Assembly: GCA_973895155.1 (NCBI GenBank)
Contig: OZ316893.1
Location: forward strand, 21,390,001-21,454,000
DNA length: 64,000 bases
Direction of reading: 5' to 3'
Origin: Marsupella aquatica
Lineage: Eukaryota; Marchantiophyta
Shown in pieces: positions 36,721-49,530 of this stretch. The notes under the pieces were generated by a model that had not been told where the DNA came from, did not search any database, and saw nothing but the letters and a program-made list of their open reading frames with translations. The stretch's first letter is position 1, and each line of letters opens with the position of its first letter. The position numbers were made by a program, and so were the translations under genes.

Positions 36721-39480
36721 TACGGCAAGACGGCAAAGTGAGGGCAGATACCATGAAACCCCGAGTGGCCAACCATGTACCCCCAAATGGACAAAATGTA
36801 GAACAAAACCAATACTCGCCATGTATAAGGTGAAGTCGTGTACACTCACCTTATATATTCACTCTTCTTTCACATTGCACTCACTTTTCTCTTCTATGCC
36901 GTGCCAATTAGTTCCACATTTTCAAAATTAATGGTAATTATGTGTAACCTGTAGCTTTTGAAAGGCAGGTGTGGTGTAACATGCAGGTATAAAATGGCCC
37001 TGCCCCTAATAGTCCAATGTTCATTTGCCTAGGTGAACAATAGACCTTCCTAGAGTCTCTCACACTCACTTCCCTGACCCTCATACCCTAAAATCAGTTT
37101 TTGGTGATTTTTTCTAAATGATTTAATTATAGATGTGTTAAGTCAAGAAAGTCAATGAAAACCCTAGAAGTCTGACACTGTTTTATGGTTAGCTTATTCC
37201 CTTCTAGAGGGCTCACCCAGTTTCACCATTCCATGGCAAAAATAGCAAACTCAGCGCAGATCTAGTGGAACCTAGAGTGGCCAATGATGTACACTATGAT
37301 AGAGCTGGTACATCAATTCCTTCTAGCACGATAACCTTAACAGAGCTGATTAATATCACAATACTGAGCTTTACTAGGTTGCCATCTTGTTTTGTCAAAA
37401 TACATACTTTGCGACTTATTTTACTTAATTCTTAACTTCAATAGTACTTTGCAATCTGTTTTCCACCATTGGTTAGCCAGACTACTGAGGTCAGCTTAGT
37501 GTGACACCATAGTGGTCATTTTGCACCTTTTTTAATCAAACTGTTGAAACTCTCCTCAATCCTAATTGGTCTAGGATAAAGCCTGGCTAGTTTTGATTTT
37601 TATATATGTTTGCTGCATACACTATGGAATACTCACATCCAAACCTTCTGCCAGATCCCATATACTATGTTGTCATACCTCATAAGCTCATAACTCCTCT
37701 GAATGTCACATCCAAACATTTTAATTTAGTTATCATACATCTATATATCACCATGGCGCCCTTTGTTTGATTAGATGACCCGACTGATATGCTCTGTGCA
37801 TCTAAGCCTGTAGCCCCTTGTTTGTTTCCATCCAAAGGCTATCGCCTATCATATATGAAGGACCATGACATCCTTACTCTATTTGGTTGTATCACCTGGT
37901 ATTTGTCCCTGATTGTGGACAGACACACAGATTGACTGAAGGGAAGGAACTATGGTTAGTCCTAGAGCCCTCACTAGCTCAAGAATACTACCTACTTGTT
38001 TTTCTTTTGTTATAAGCTGAGATGGGATCTTCAATCAAACCTTTAAGCTAGCAGAAATGGGATCCAAAATGCTCTTTGTGAGAAAAAGCTTTGTTCCTCT
38101 AAATCCATATCATCCTAGTTGTAATGCATGTTTCCATAGAACTCATGCAAACTGACAAATCCTGATCCAAGAAAAAGGTTTGAGATGGAGAAATCATGAA
38201 TTATAATCTCATGTGCATTTGGGTCACGATGGTTTGGATACTAGAGATTTTCTTCCAGCTTACAACCTCGCTCAAGAGTCATCACAACACATCCAATCCG
38301 CACATCCAACCTGCCTTGTTAATTACTAGCGGATGCCCCTTGCCTTCCTTGCCAATGCATGCAGCCACACAAGAGAGTTGTCTCACGCCCCTAAGTATTC
38401 TCTACCTACCTGTTGAATTATGACGTCTTTCTTCATGACGATACAATCATGACTCATACCATGCTCACGTAGTCGTCACAATCCATACGTGGTTCACCTC
38501 TTCTCCAAGGCTATGTCCACACAAACATAACAACTTTATTTCAAGAGTCATCGAACACACAAGCTCTCTCTCTCTTCTTCAAGTTGCTTCGTTACAATGA
38601 GAAAGCACCATGTACCAGTGGTTTACACTAGCCCTGGTATATGCAAGGTCACACACGACTAACCTAACCTCAGCTAAGTCCCTAATTGTGGTTAAGCTAA
38701 TTGCCGTAACCTATGAGTCACAAGACTAAGAGCAATCCTTAACACTACCTACCTGTGTCGGTTTTGGGTATAGGTACCCACTTGCTTAAGGTTGTTCGAG
38801 CTTTCCTTGGGAGTGTGGCATGAGTTACTTCAGCACCGCAGTGCTTGGTACTCGGACTGGAGCAATGTAGAGAGTGAGTAGCATGTCATGCACATAGCCA
38901 TGGATGCATGCATAATCCCATGGGGGCATGGTTAGCTTAACCACTGCCCTACCATGAGCGTTTTTGTGTAGCCCAAGTGCAACTTTGGGGGATGGCTTGC
39001 AATTGAAAAGCTTGTGCGAACCTAGGTACTGGCCATGGTTTCATCCCAAAAATGAGATATTTAATCATTTTCTGAGAAAACCAACCTAGGAGTAAATTGC
39101 ATATCTCCTCTCAACTGCTTCTCTGACTCTGGCACCTCCTCACTGTCAAGCATCCTCCTGTAACGTCATTGTTTTGGGGGTGGGGGGTCGGACACTCCCA
39201 CTGGGGGGGGGGGGGTTGGTTCCACGGACCCTGGGGCCCGCTAATGGGCTCAATTAGAGTTGGTAGGGGGATAGGCAGCACAAAAGGGTATTACATTAAG
39301 TGATTAAAGTGACTTGAGAAGCTGGCCTTCATTTTAGATCTTCTTGGCCAAATATTAACCTCTATTTGACTTTCATGATCCTAACCTCTACTTAACATAA
39401 GAGAAAGATCATACCAATGCTCTGTAAAAGGTACTGTAGGTACGTCCAATTAACAAAGTTAAACAGGAAAACTCCAGCTT
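36721..39480. other. Intergenic, AT-rich, no supported gene
   Basis: No convincing frames. A second AAAACCCTAGAAGTCTGACAC phrase at about 37158 echoes the RPS30 telo-box zone, and a poly(G) tract sits at about 39205-39216. Confidence 0.5.
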
Positions 39481-40154
39481 GTTGTCGTGTGGTGATGATG
39501 GAGCAGTGCTGATCTTAATCTTCTCTCCGATGTTTTCGCTATTCGTCCCCTCTCGAGGCACGAATCAAGCTTGTTTGTCATCCTGTCGAGCTCAAACCCT
39601 CAATTCCTCACGCCACGTCTGGAGGCTGGCCCACTACCAAGGATCCAGGGCAAAGGCAAAGGCAAAGGCAAGAGAAGGAGCGATTGGTGCAAAGACAGAG
39701 AGATTCCTTCAGACTAGTAGAGCCCACGAGCCCGGATATATGGCTAGTGGCTAGGCCAGGCCGGTACAGGAAGTCTGATGATTGCTTGCCTCTGTGGATT
39801 CCATGAACTTGGGTCGAGTTGCTAATGCTGTCAATAAGGGAGGTGGGTCATCTCTATTGCTCTCAATCAGTTAGTTCTCCTCGATTGTCAGTCCCTCCTC
39901 ACACCGAAACAATCGATCAAGCGAAAGCAAGAAAGCAAGCAAGGAAGGAAGGAACGAAGGAAGGAAAGATATCTGCTGAAGGAGGAAATTGCAGCATTCC
40001 GAGAATAAGGTGGACCTCCCCAATTGTCCTGGGCAATCAGTCGACTTAAGTGGAGTGGAGTAGCCAAGAAGGGCCACAACTCAAAGAAGAGGGCCTGTTC
40101 TGTGCTGGGTCGTCGGAATCTCTTCAATTCGGATCGCCGCAACAGCAAGAAGGG
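39481..40154 (+). promoter_or_regulatory. Probable leader/promoter of the galactokinase gene
   Basis: Holds a GGCAAA hexamer run (about 39648-39672) and a purine run (AAGCAAGCAAGGAAGGAAGG, about 39927-39968). An open frame without a stop runs into the galactokinase start from 40050, but family proteins start near the Met at 40155, so that extension is probably leader. Confidence 0.35.
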
Positions 40155-43100
40155 ATGGTGGATTCAGGGGAGCCTGTGCCAATCTACACGTCCCTGGAGG
40201 ATGTGTATGGACAAGGGGTGGGCCTGGTGGCCGCTGAATCTCGGTACAAGAATTTGAGGCAAAAGTTCCTGGACATTTACGAGCACGAGCCACAGTTATA
40301 TGCGCGGGCGCCAGGTTTTTATCCATCCTTGATGACTTCATTCACCCCTGTTCGCTAGGAGAAAGCTTGGTACTGTGGAACTCCATCTGGATCACTGCAT
40401 GACTTGAAGACAATCAGATGCCAAGTTTCTCAGGGAACTGGTTAATTAGATTGTAAAAGGCTTTGGTCGGACCGAAAGGTGTGAGAAGACACTTGGAGGA
40501 CTGGACAGGGGGGTGGATCCATGGTATATTGCAATCTGCGATTGAATGATGGACGTATAGAAGTGCTACAAAAATGAGGGGATGCTGAAATTCAGCTAGG
40601 GAGCATTCAGGCATGATTTTGAGAAGGAATCTGAAGCCAACTGACTTCTCTGATTCTACTATATCTTACTTTGCATCTATTGTGGCCAAAGTTAGCTGCC
40701 ACCCTCCAGATGGTTTTTGATCAGGATAAGGTTCTCATATTGTTCTCCTAGAATTGAATAATGGACAAGCAAAATGTATGGAAGATTGTAGGGGATACTG
40801 AATGTCATGGAGGTTGCAGTCTGGCGTGAATTGTGGAATAATTTACAACAAACCGATTTCCGGATTGCTTGAAGTGAATTTATCCATGAAAGGGTCTGTG
40901 CATAGGCTTTAGCCATCAACAATGTGCATAGTGTAGAATATTACGGAGCCACTGACCGCTGTCTAAAACTATGCGCAGGGCGAGTAAATTTGATTGGTGA
41001 GCACATCGACTACGAAGGATATTCTGTTTTGCCCATGGCTCTGCTGCACGACACAATTGTGGCCATTCGCACAGCAGAGCCTAGTGAAAAGCCTCCAAAG
41101 TTGCGTGTTGCTAATGTTCAATCGGACAAGTATCGTGACTGTTGCTTTGCAGCAGATCCTTCCCAGGTGCTGCAACTTGCCTTTCTACTCAAATCTGGAC
41201 TGATAGTGCCCGTCGAGGTGTAATTGTGTGGATTCCAACTAGAAACTAGTTGCCAGCATTGCTCTTTGAAGTCATTGATTGCAGAAGTTTTTTGGCTGAA
41301 CAGGTTTCTGTCACTTGACTTCACAGGAAGTGAACAGGGCCAACCATGTCTGGGCAAACTACTTCCTCTGCGGGTATTGTTGGTCAACATTGTTCCCCAC
41401 ATTTGATGCTATCTTCAGAGATTAATTATTTTTCACATTACTCCAATGGAAGTCATCATAGACGCTGAATTATATGTGCCCAGGTACAAAGGGGTCTTCG
41501 AACACCTCCAGGCGAAAGGATTAGCCATCGGAAGTCCTGTTGGACTAGATGTCTTGGTTGAAGGCAATGTCCCAGTAGGTGAGCTTGTTTCTTTCAAGGT
41601 TTTTCAAAGTAAATTTATTCAGTTTAGAATATTGAATTCTTCACTAGGTATCTGTATTGTTGATTGCACAGAAGGTACTTAAGTTGGTTTTTGCAAGAAC
41701 ATTTGCAAACTTGAAAGAATATAGGTGGGGCGGGTAGAAAGCGAATGGGATATTATATGGGAGGACAACTGAACACTCGTTAAACTCAGCACAGCTGCGG
41801 CCTTACGCAATCTGTTCCGAATCATTTCATTTCGTATTGCGCTCCGAAGCAGTGGAACACGATTACCTTTGTTTAGGAATTGACAGTGCAGAGCATCTTC
41901 TACTGACTTGCTCTCAAAACATCGTTTCAAATTGTCCCCATTGGAACTTTGTGTTCAGCATTAACAAATTCATGTCTCGAGTGTCCAGTGTGTTATACGT
42001 TAAGCCAACAAAGGTTTCAATGAGAGTTTGCATGCAGGTGCTGGTGTATCGAGTTCAGCAGCCATAGTTGTCTCATCCGCAATCGCTGTAATGGCGGCTT
42101 TTGGTCTCAAATTTTCTAAGGTGTTCCCTCTGTTCCTCCGTCTCTTTCCATGACTTAATCACACAGGGGCAGGAGTTTCCAGTTCATCAGCGCTGGTATG
42201 CTCATCTGTTGTTGCCATAGTTGGGCTACACAACTTGGAGTTTTCCAAGGTATATGATGCTTCATGACATGGTCCCTGTGCAGATAGTCATGTGTGGGTA
42301 GCCTCCTTAACTATGCATCTTTTTGCCCATCTCTGTTAGAAGAGAGAAATGCATTGCTTCAGAACTAGATACCATGGTCTGAAGATGGAAGGCCCATTAT
42401 CTAATCGTCTGCCCTACTTCGAGGGGACTTTTGTGGCAGCAAGAAGTGTCCGAGTTTGCATGCACTTGTGAACGCCATATCGGTACGCAGTCCGGAGGAA
42501 TGGACCAGGTAGGATTCTTACCCATTACTGGCTGATCTAATTGTACAGGATGCGTGTCGTTACACGATGTGATACGTATTATGATCCATGTTCTTTGTGT
42601 TGGGAACGGTAAAACAATATTGCGATTACCAATTTTGCAAATCAGTAGGTTACAGAAGTCTTCGCAACTCTGTTGTTTCTCTCCTGTTCAGGAAAAAATT
42701 GTGAGCCAGGATTTTGGATTGAAGTTTAATAGCTCTCAGGCTACAAAGTAATCTCCATTGCAAGGCTGTAGTACAACAAGGAGAAAGATTAAAGTTACGA
42801 CGGAGTGTTTGGAGCTGTCTTCAGTCTTGACACATGATTATCAAGGCAGGATCTAATATGTTGGGAAGGTATCTGATGGAAGACTTGTATTCAGGTCCTG
42901 AGTGTGGCGACTACAACTTATTAACTTTGATATTGCCAACGTGATTATGGCAGGCTATATCAGTGATGGCAAAGAAGGGAGTTGCGAAGCTCATTGATTT
43001 CGACCCCATTCGAGCAAGTGATGTTGTTTTGCCTTCGAAAGGTGCTTTCGTCATAGCAAACTCTTTGACTGTCTCGAGCAAAGCTGTCACTGCTGCCACG

Positions 43101-45328
43101 AACTACAACAACCGGGTTGTCGAGTGTCGTCTTGCTGCAGTAATCTCCTTACTTTTCTGTAGTCATAATATTTTTGAAATGGATCATCAGTTTCGAATTT
43201 GGAGATTATGTCCGACCTCGAGAGACTTTCTACTGTGGCTAGTGCTTATGACGTGCGTCCATATCTTACATTTCAGTCCACAATTTAGTCTTCGCAAAAG
43301 TCTCTCCTTCCATATTGCTTGTGAGTTTCCTTCAAATGTTGAAAATTAGGTTTAATATGAAGAGCGGTCTCTGGTGGTCTTTTAGATGGTGCTAGCAGTG
43401 AAGTTGGGAATGCCGCTCCATGAAGTGCAAACAGTTCAAAATCTCTCGAATGTGGAAGGCCTGTGTGTTGCTTATGCTGATAATCATGGTGCGTCATCGC
43501 CCATTCTCGCTGTTGAGGTACAGTCACGCTCCTTCTGAATTTGGCCTTCTCTTTTTATATCTAGAAGCGAGTCTAAGCGTTTGGCCTTACATTTGTTTCA
43601 TTCCTTGAGGAGAGGACCTCATAACACAGCTGTCATTGAATGTAAGTGTTTATTTTTTCTGCCAGAGGTAGTCTTGTCAGGTAAAGCCACTCCTTTTGCA
43701 TCACTTTTTAGTGTCCCTTTCATGGCTATCTCCAATTTGTTGAACTGCATGTTAAGCAACCAGTAACTGAATTCATCCCATGTTCGAAGTCTAGCTACAC
43801 AAAAACAAGCGTACAGAAGTGACTTCCATAACGCTGCCAGACGTTGACTTGATAGCTATTTAATGGACTCCAATTGCATCCATGCAGGAGTACCTCCATG
43901 AAGAACCTTATACGGCAGAAGAAATCGAAGGAATCGTTCAACAAAGTTTGCAATCAATTATGGCAAATTCACCAAGCTCACTGGCGGTTCTTGCTGCTGC
44001 AAAGACCTTCAAGCTCTCACAGGTATTTCATTTTCACCCGGGGAGCTATCCCTCTGACAAGCTTTACACCACTGTTACAATTGAGGGGAACAAAGTGACA
44101 GGGTTCCTGTGGGTAGTGCTTTTTGATTCGTGTGTCCATTTTTGGGGCAGGATAACTAGACAAGGATGTTTCATATCAGTTGTCAACGAAGTCGTCACAG
44201 TTTCTGACATTGTCTGTAACATTCACAATATACTGTGTCTGTGGTGTTAATTTGCAGAGAGCGAAGCATGTGTACACTGAAGCCCAGCGAGTGTACAAGT
44301 TTCGGGAGGCTGTTCTTTCTTCTGCAGAGTCTGTACCTTTCTCCTTCTAATTTATTGATAAGAATTAAAGCCATTGATTTATTTTCTTCCAAGATTTTGT
44401 CTAGTCTGTTTCCATCCAATTACATGCAAGGTTTGCTAGGATTTATGCTTGTGGCGGTCATAGGGATTTACAAGTTTTCAATATCTTGAAAATCCGGATT
44501 GCGGGCGATTAAGAAGATGGATGTCTCTGATTTGAGATGATACTGTTTGTTCAGTGATGACAAGAAGCTTCAACAACTTGGAAACCTCATGGATGAGAGT
44601 CATGCAAGTTGCAGTAAATTATATGAGTGCAGGTTTGTTCGATTCTCTTCTTTACCTCTCATAGAGCGAAGCAAAGTTTACGTTCTCTCCTGGACCCAGG
44701 CTTCTTTTCACTGTTTCAGTAAGTTGGCGTCTTGTAGTTCTCTTACCCTGTATGTCAGGTTGGAGTTCATCTGAAACGAGAGTGCGAGATGTTAATCTAA
44801 TTTCTACGCTTATTCAAATGGCCTCCCTCAGCTGTCCCGAATTGGAGGAACTTGTGAAAGTCTGTCGAACCAGTGGAGCCATTGGAGCTCGGCTCACAGG
44901 TGCTGGCTGGGGAGGATGTGTCGTTTCCCTCGTGGAGGAAAGTTCGGTTTCTGGATTCATAAGTTCTTTAAAGGTAATATTTCATGGTCTTAGATTCGAG
45001 CAGCGCATGTTTTTGGGGTTCTCTGAGTGACTTCAGAAAAGGTCACGACGCATACTTCATTGGTTGAATAAAACCTGACATTTTCCATGAGGAACTAGCT
45101 CGAAGTTGGATGGAAGAAAGTGATGATGTGAGACTACAGAGAAGGGAGGCTTTTCCTGAAACCATTGCTTCCTATTTTTCTAACATGCAATATGGTGGGA
45201 CAATTTCGCAGGATGAATTCTATCAATCAAGAATTGATAAACAACTGATAAAGTCTGAAGATCTGGATTCGTATGTGTTCGCATCCAAACCTTCCGGTGG
45301 TGCTGCCGTATTGAAGATCCAATTCTAG
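40155..45328 (+). CDS. GALK: Galactokinase (GHMP kinase), with duplicated alternative exon
   Basis: Thirteen exons per transcript: 40155-40314, 40979-41166, 41327-41373, 41484-41578, then either 42038-42120 or 42167-42249, 42440-42508, 42954-43139, 43386-43517, 43888-44022, 44258-44328, 44555-44632, 44832-44973, 45212-45328. All phases fit and total 500 residues, close to plant galactokinase (about 496). It phosphorylates galactose to galactose-1-phosphate with ATP in the cytosol (galactose salvage / Leloir entry). Hallmarks: [14 protein letters not shown] (residues 54-67, substrate motif), GAGVSSSA (about 164, ATP motif), [13 protein letters not shown] with catalytic Asp at about 213, and LTGAGWGGC (436-444, motif 3). 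The exon 10 donor (44329) is the least certain site. The ATP-motif exon exists in two adjacent versions. Confidence 0.93.
42038..42120 (+). other. Galactokinase alternative exon 5a (GHMP ATP motif)
   Basis: 83 nt between CATGCAG and GTGTTC. With the one-nt phase from exon 4 it encodes [20 protein letters not shown] and then AFGLKFSK. This is close to typical plant galactokinase sequence. Confidence 0.8.
42167..42249 (+). other. Galactokinase alternative exon 5b (GHMP ATP motif)
   Basis: 83 nt between ACACAG and GTATATG. In the same phase it encodes [20 protein letters not shown] and then LHNLEFSK. It is as intact as exon 5a and only 46 nt downstream of it. Confidence 0.8.
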
Positions 45329-47266
45329 GTTAGTGGAGACCTTAGTTCAAGATTTGACGGAGTGGGTGCTTCGATCTCTTGTTCGATTTGACGAGTTCAA
45401 ATTACTGTTTTCCGTTTCCCCCCAAAATTATATTGTAGGAAGTGGACAGCGTGTATCAGGGTAGAAGAAGTTATTTTGCTCATCAATTCATGTAACGTTG
45501 CTGGATCACCTTTTCCACTGTTCCAAAAGTAGCAGCATGGGGATTTGTAGATTATTTCACACTAATGAAGTCACATTATTTGCAAATGCACTTTCAACGT
45601 TACTCTGGCTAGGCAAGTCAATGTCACAGACGCAGTGTCGTACCTCTCAAGCGGCCCAACTCGTCTGTCATATAAGGGACAATGGTGATAGTCCCAACTT
45701 ATATTATCTTGACCTCACCAAAATAGCCGCTTTCAAGCAGTTCGTTGAACACTTTTCTATGAATGTTCACAGTTTAACAGTATACTATGATCAATATCTG
45801 GGTGACAAATTTCCAAAGTATTGCTGTATATTAAACGAGGTATTCAAGAAACTTTGGCAAACTACCAATTGAAACGAAGAATATGCTAAATTCGCCACAT
45901 GAAACATATTCGATTGTCCTCAAGATTTACTCGAATCATTTCATAGGACAAGATAAAAGCAATTGTATTGGTATAGCTGTCAGCTATATCATCAACTAAA
46001 AAGTCATATCTTCAATTCTTTTGCTACCAGTTGATATAACGAACATTTGTCGCATACTTCTTGAAGTTGGAGATGCAAAGATGAGCATCGCCGGAGTTTA
46101 GCTGCTTCTCTGTTGCTTAGACTCATGTGCTCAAACTCTCGTCCGCTACTCGGTACGTAGCCACCAAGGGGTCATGTGGACATGGCTGTGAGTTGGTTGT
46201 TACTGAGGGTCACATTTCGGAAGACAAGTAGCATGTTACTTTCAGCATGAATAGTGTGAGGATGCAAAGCTGGTTGACAAGGTGTAAACCTCAATTTAGT
46301 AGATACTTGCAGGCACCAGTGTCATTGTTTGGTATAATGTTATTTTCAGCTTGGACAGTGTTGAGGATGCAAAGCTGTTTGACAAGGTGTAAACATCAAT
46401 TTATTGGATACTTGCAGGCACCTGTGTCATTGTTTGGTATGAACTCGGAAGTTCAAGTTAAAAAGATCAAACCACAAGTCATAGCTATGCCAAAATTTAT
46501 TTTACTCATTTCCATCCATTTACACTCTAGGGAGACGAAAATCAATCACTTCACATTTCCTAAGTTGACAATAGAACACATGGATAGCACTTCCAAACAC
46601 ACGTCTCTTCGAAGAAAATGTAATCTGCGCTCTGCGAAGAGTGTCATACGTCACCCGCACCTCCATGAGGTAGCAAATGACCTCAAATTTGTCGGGCGAA
46701 GAAGAATTTCAAACATGCAGAACAAAGAATATACATAATAAATATTGTACATTGCCAAATTCGTTCCATGAAGTGGGTTTCTAATAGATTACACATCTCT
46801 CCATTTCGACACTCCCCGTTCAAGGTGAGCTCACCTCCCCCTAGGTCGTTTCTATATCGCCGCGCAGGCGACTGAATGGACCGCGAGGCGCAGGATTTCT
46901 CAGTTTGGGAGTTCGTGCAGCACTCCGAATATATATGCATGATCACGCGCTCGTCGCAAAGCTTCAATCTTCCAGACTTGACAGCTTCGGAATGCGGATT
47001 TGTGTGCGGTGAGTTGCGTGCACTTAAGCTGATGTCGCAGCATGTCCACCCCCTCCCAGGAAGGGCTCGTTGATAAGATCGGCATCGGTCACAGACCGAT
47101 GAGCTGCAAAAAACATTGCATGTAGAAGTTTTGAGTTAGAATTTTGATACGCTGTCTGTGCTTCACAAGAGCTTAGTCTTATAAAAAAAGTCTACAGGTA
47201 GATGCGCCAAGTCATCATGCACTCATGCAACACGAGCGGGAACACGAATCCAGTGAGTGTAGGATA
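45329..47266. other. Intergenic / 3' flanks with a tandem repeat
   Basis: 3' flank of galactokinase and 3' flank of the DUF308 gene. A 124-codon frame at 45498 lacks an ATG and recognisable similarity and is probably 3' UTR. The repeat at 46232-46443 is listed separately. Confidence 0.45.
46232..46443. repeat. 106 bp tandem duplication
   Basis: Two copies carry GAGGATGCAAAGCTG.TTGACAAGGTGTAAAC and CTTGCAGGCACC.GTGTCATTG, starting near 46232 and 46338, about 90 percent alike by eye. Confidence 0.85.
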
Positions 47267-48456
47267 CTAACATTTGCCAAGGAATCCCATGACGGAAATT
47301 AGAAGCAGGGAAAGTCCCGTAAAGGCCAAGTCTGCTCCAAACGCGATGCTGATGAGCCCGGTTCCGTATTTGCCAGTCATGGACCAGACAACCAAAGCCA
47401 AGATCATTGACGCGACGCCACTCACCAACACCACCGGCCAAGTGACAATTTTCCTAACTGCGATGGCCATGAATACTTTTATACACCCCTGCAACCATGC
47501 AAACAGTCAGCTCAATGGACATACTCGGTACGTGGTATTGCCAGTTGAAGATTGAAAGCCCATCGGAAAGTTGACCATCCTTTTCTCAAACTTGTCCACA
47601 TCTGTTCTCCCTCCTACTAGCTAGTATCAAGTCCAATCATGATGCGATGGCCCAGTCCACTAACTTTCAACTGTAATTAATGCACAACCACAAATAGAAC
47701 AAACATCAAGCTATCGGCTGGTCCGGAATGGGGGTGGAGGCAAAGAGGTCACCATACATGGAGAATAAACCATCCAGCGAGCAGAATTGTGAGATGAGAG
47801 GTGGTCGACGGCGGTCTGATCAACATGTAGATACCGGCTGCCAAATGCAAGCCACTCAGTAAAAAGAACGCCGTCGTACCAGGGGCACCGCAGATCAAGA
47901 GAAACATCAAAAGAGTGACACTCCCGCCGAGAATCAAAAGCCATGCCAGGAGTGTCTCAACAGCCACTCCGAATACCAGAGGCAGAACGATCGCCAGCGC
48001 CCCCACCGCAGCGAACACGATTCCATAGAGACTGTAGTACAGCGTCAGCCGGTCCAGAGCCTCGTCTGGAATGTGTCCGGACATGGGCCGAATGGGAATC
48101 GTGAAATAAAATGTCCTTCCCCTGCTTCCGGCGGCCTGAGAGCGACTCTCTGAGCCCGCTGGCGGCTGCTCGATGTCTGGAGAAGCTTCGCCATACTCCT
48201 CCGTCCGCTCTTCTTTCGTGTCACTCTCCTCCACCTGTTTTCTGCCTTTCTCGCTCTCCTCACCATCGCCACTCCCTCTCGCACGTACTACTGCATATTT
48301 CTCATGCTGCTCTTCTCGCGCCATGTCGAGGAGCCGGTCCACTCTTCCTACCAAATCCTCCGTGATGACAAAACCTTCCCTTCCCGATCTCGACTCAGAC
48401 TCGCGAAATTGAACCACCTCAGGCTCACAGGACTCCGAAATTTCAGACTCCAACAA
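47267..48456 (-). CDS. HdeD-like (DUF308) multi-pass membrane protein
   Basis: Minus strand, two exons: 47758-48456 (ATG at 48456; donor GTATGG) and 47267-47488 (acceptor TTGCAG, stop TAG), phase 0, 306 residues. Residues 1 to about 125 are acidic, Glu/Arg/Ser-rich and probably cytosolic and disordered. The rest has six hydrophobic segments in the HdeD/DUF308 pattern: YYSLYGIVFAAVGALAIVLP, VETLLAWLLILGGSVTLLMF, GTTAFFLLSGLHLAAGIYML, LTILLAGWFILH joined across the intron to GCIKVFMAIA, WPVVLVSGVASMILALVVW, and AFGADLAFTGLSLLLISVMG. Bacterial HdeD is linked to acid resistance. The plant function is unknown. Confidence 0.8.
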
Positions 48457-48900
48457 CCTTCACCATCAATTTCTCCTCACTTTGAGAGCTGAAACACTCT
48501 CGAGACCTCTTAATTGAAGCAGAATTCTACCGACATGTCGGTCGATCGCGAGACCACCACAGCGAAACTAAATTCGCTTACTCGAACGGCGATTCGACTA
48601 GGAAACTATATCCGGCATCCCCAGCAGCGGACCCGCTTCAGATTGAGTACTGCTCGGATCCGAGGTCGGCGAGGTGCTGAGATTTGGAAGTGCTTGCTCA
48701 TGGTTTTCTTCGCATGCTGCCCACCGATCGAATTGGAAACAGCTGCCATGCTTCTCGACGGTATCCCGAACCGTCGCAAAACAGCCGTCGCGGGCGGACG
48801 GCGGGATTATCGAATTTCCATTATCTAAAAACGAACAGTCAGCGAAATCTCACCGTTCGAATCCCGATATCGACGATCGTCCGAGTGTTGTAGTTTAGGC
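48457..48900 (-). promoter_or_regulatory. Upstream region of the DUF308 gene
   Basis: Balanced-GC sequence 5' of the minus-strand ATG, with a CG-rich part at 48.5-48.9 kb. No coding frame has support. No clear TATA box was located. Confidence 0.3.
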
Positions 48901-49319
48901 CCAATAGGAAACGTGGGTTAAACTCAGGGCCCGGGAGACGAGTCTGGGGACCCGGCCCGGTCCGGAGACCCGCGAAAGGGAGCCGTGAGAGGTGTCGGTT
49001 AACAGTGTTATCCAAGTGCCATGCATTTGGACAGGTGGGGTGCCACGTCTGTGGATTCGCCCTGCCCCGCGATCAGTACCCGCGATACGGGTTGGGGCCT
49101 GAGAGTCAGGTTTTGGACGGCCGCGTGGCCCACCGTTTGCATGATGTAGCGTTTGCATGTGACAGGCGCTGGCGTCCGCAGTGACAGCGTTGCAAAGGAA
49201 CTTTAATTTTTTAATATAACGTACTCCTTAGCAAAATGGGCTATCCCACAACAGTCATCATGTGTCGGGACAGTTTCTTTGGAGAAATAAAAAAATATTT
49301 GGGAAAAAAATAATTATTT

Positions 49320-49530
49320 AAGATGGCTTTACGACAAGTGGGGGCCCAGGGCTTCCATTTCTCCACTTTTAGATTAAATTGTTAGATTGATTCTTGACCT
49401 TATAATGAATGGAAACACTTGTAGTTGGCTTTAGAAGAACCCCATGGCCAGGTACGGTGTGACCAATCCTAAGTGGCAAGAACTGAGCCCTAGTGAATGC
49501 TGATGTGGAGGGCTTGTTTCGTTGAGAATT
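49320..49530. repeat. Dispersed short repeat (MITE-like), copy 2
   Basis: Diverged counterpart of 26550-26790, with the same block order: ATGGCTTTAC...AAGTGGGGGCC, AGATTAAATTG, GTAGTTGGCTTTAGAAGAA, GATGCTGATGTGGAGGGCTT. Confidence 0.4.

Noticed and set aside
40924-40978. ATG at 40924 as galactokinase start
   Set aside because: The segment before 40979 is intronic; the exon at 40155-40314 supplies the family N-terminus in matching phase.
45498-45872. 124-codon frame downstream of galactokinase
   Set aside because: No ATG at the start and no similarity; better explained as 3' UTR.
46247-46738. 163-codon plus-strand frame
   Set aside because: Built largely from the 106 bp tandem repeat and unrelated flank.
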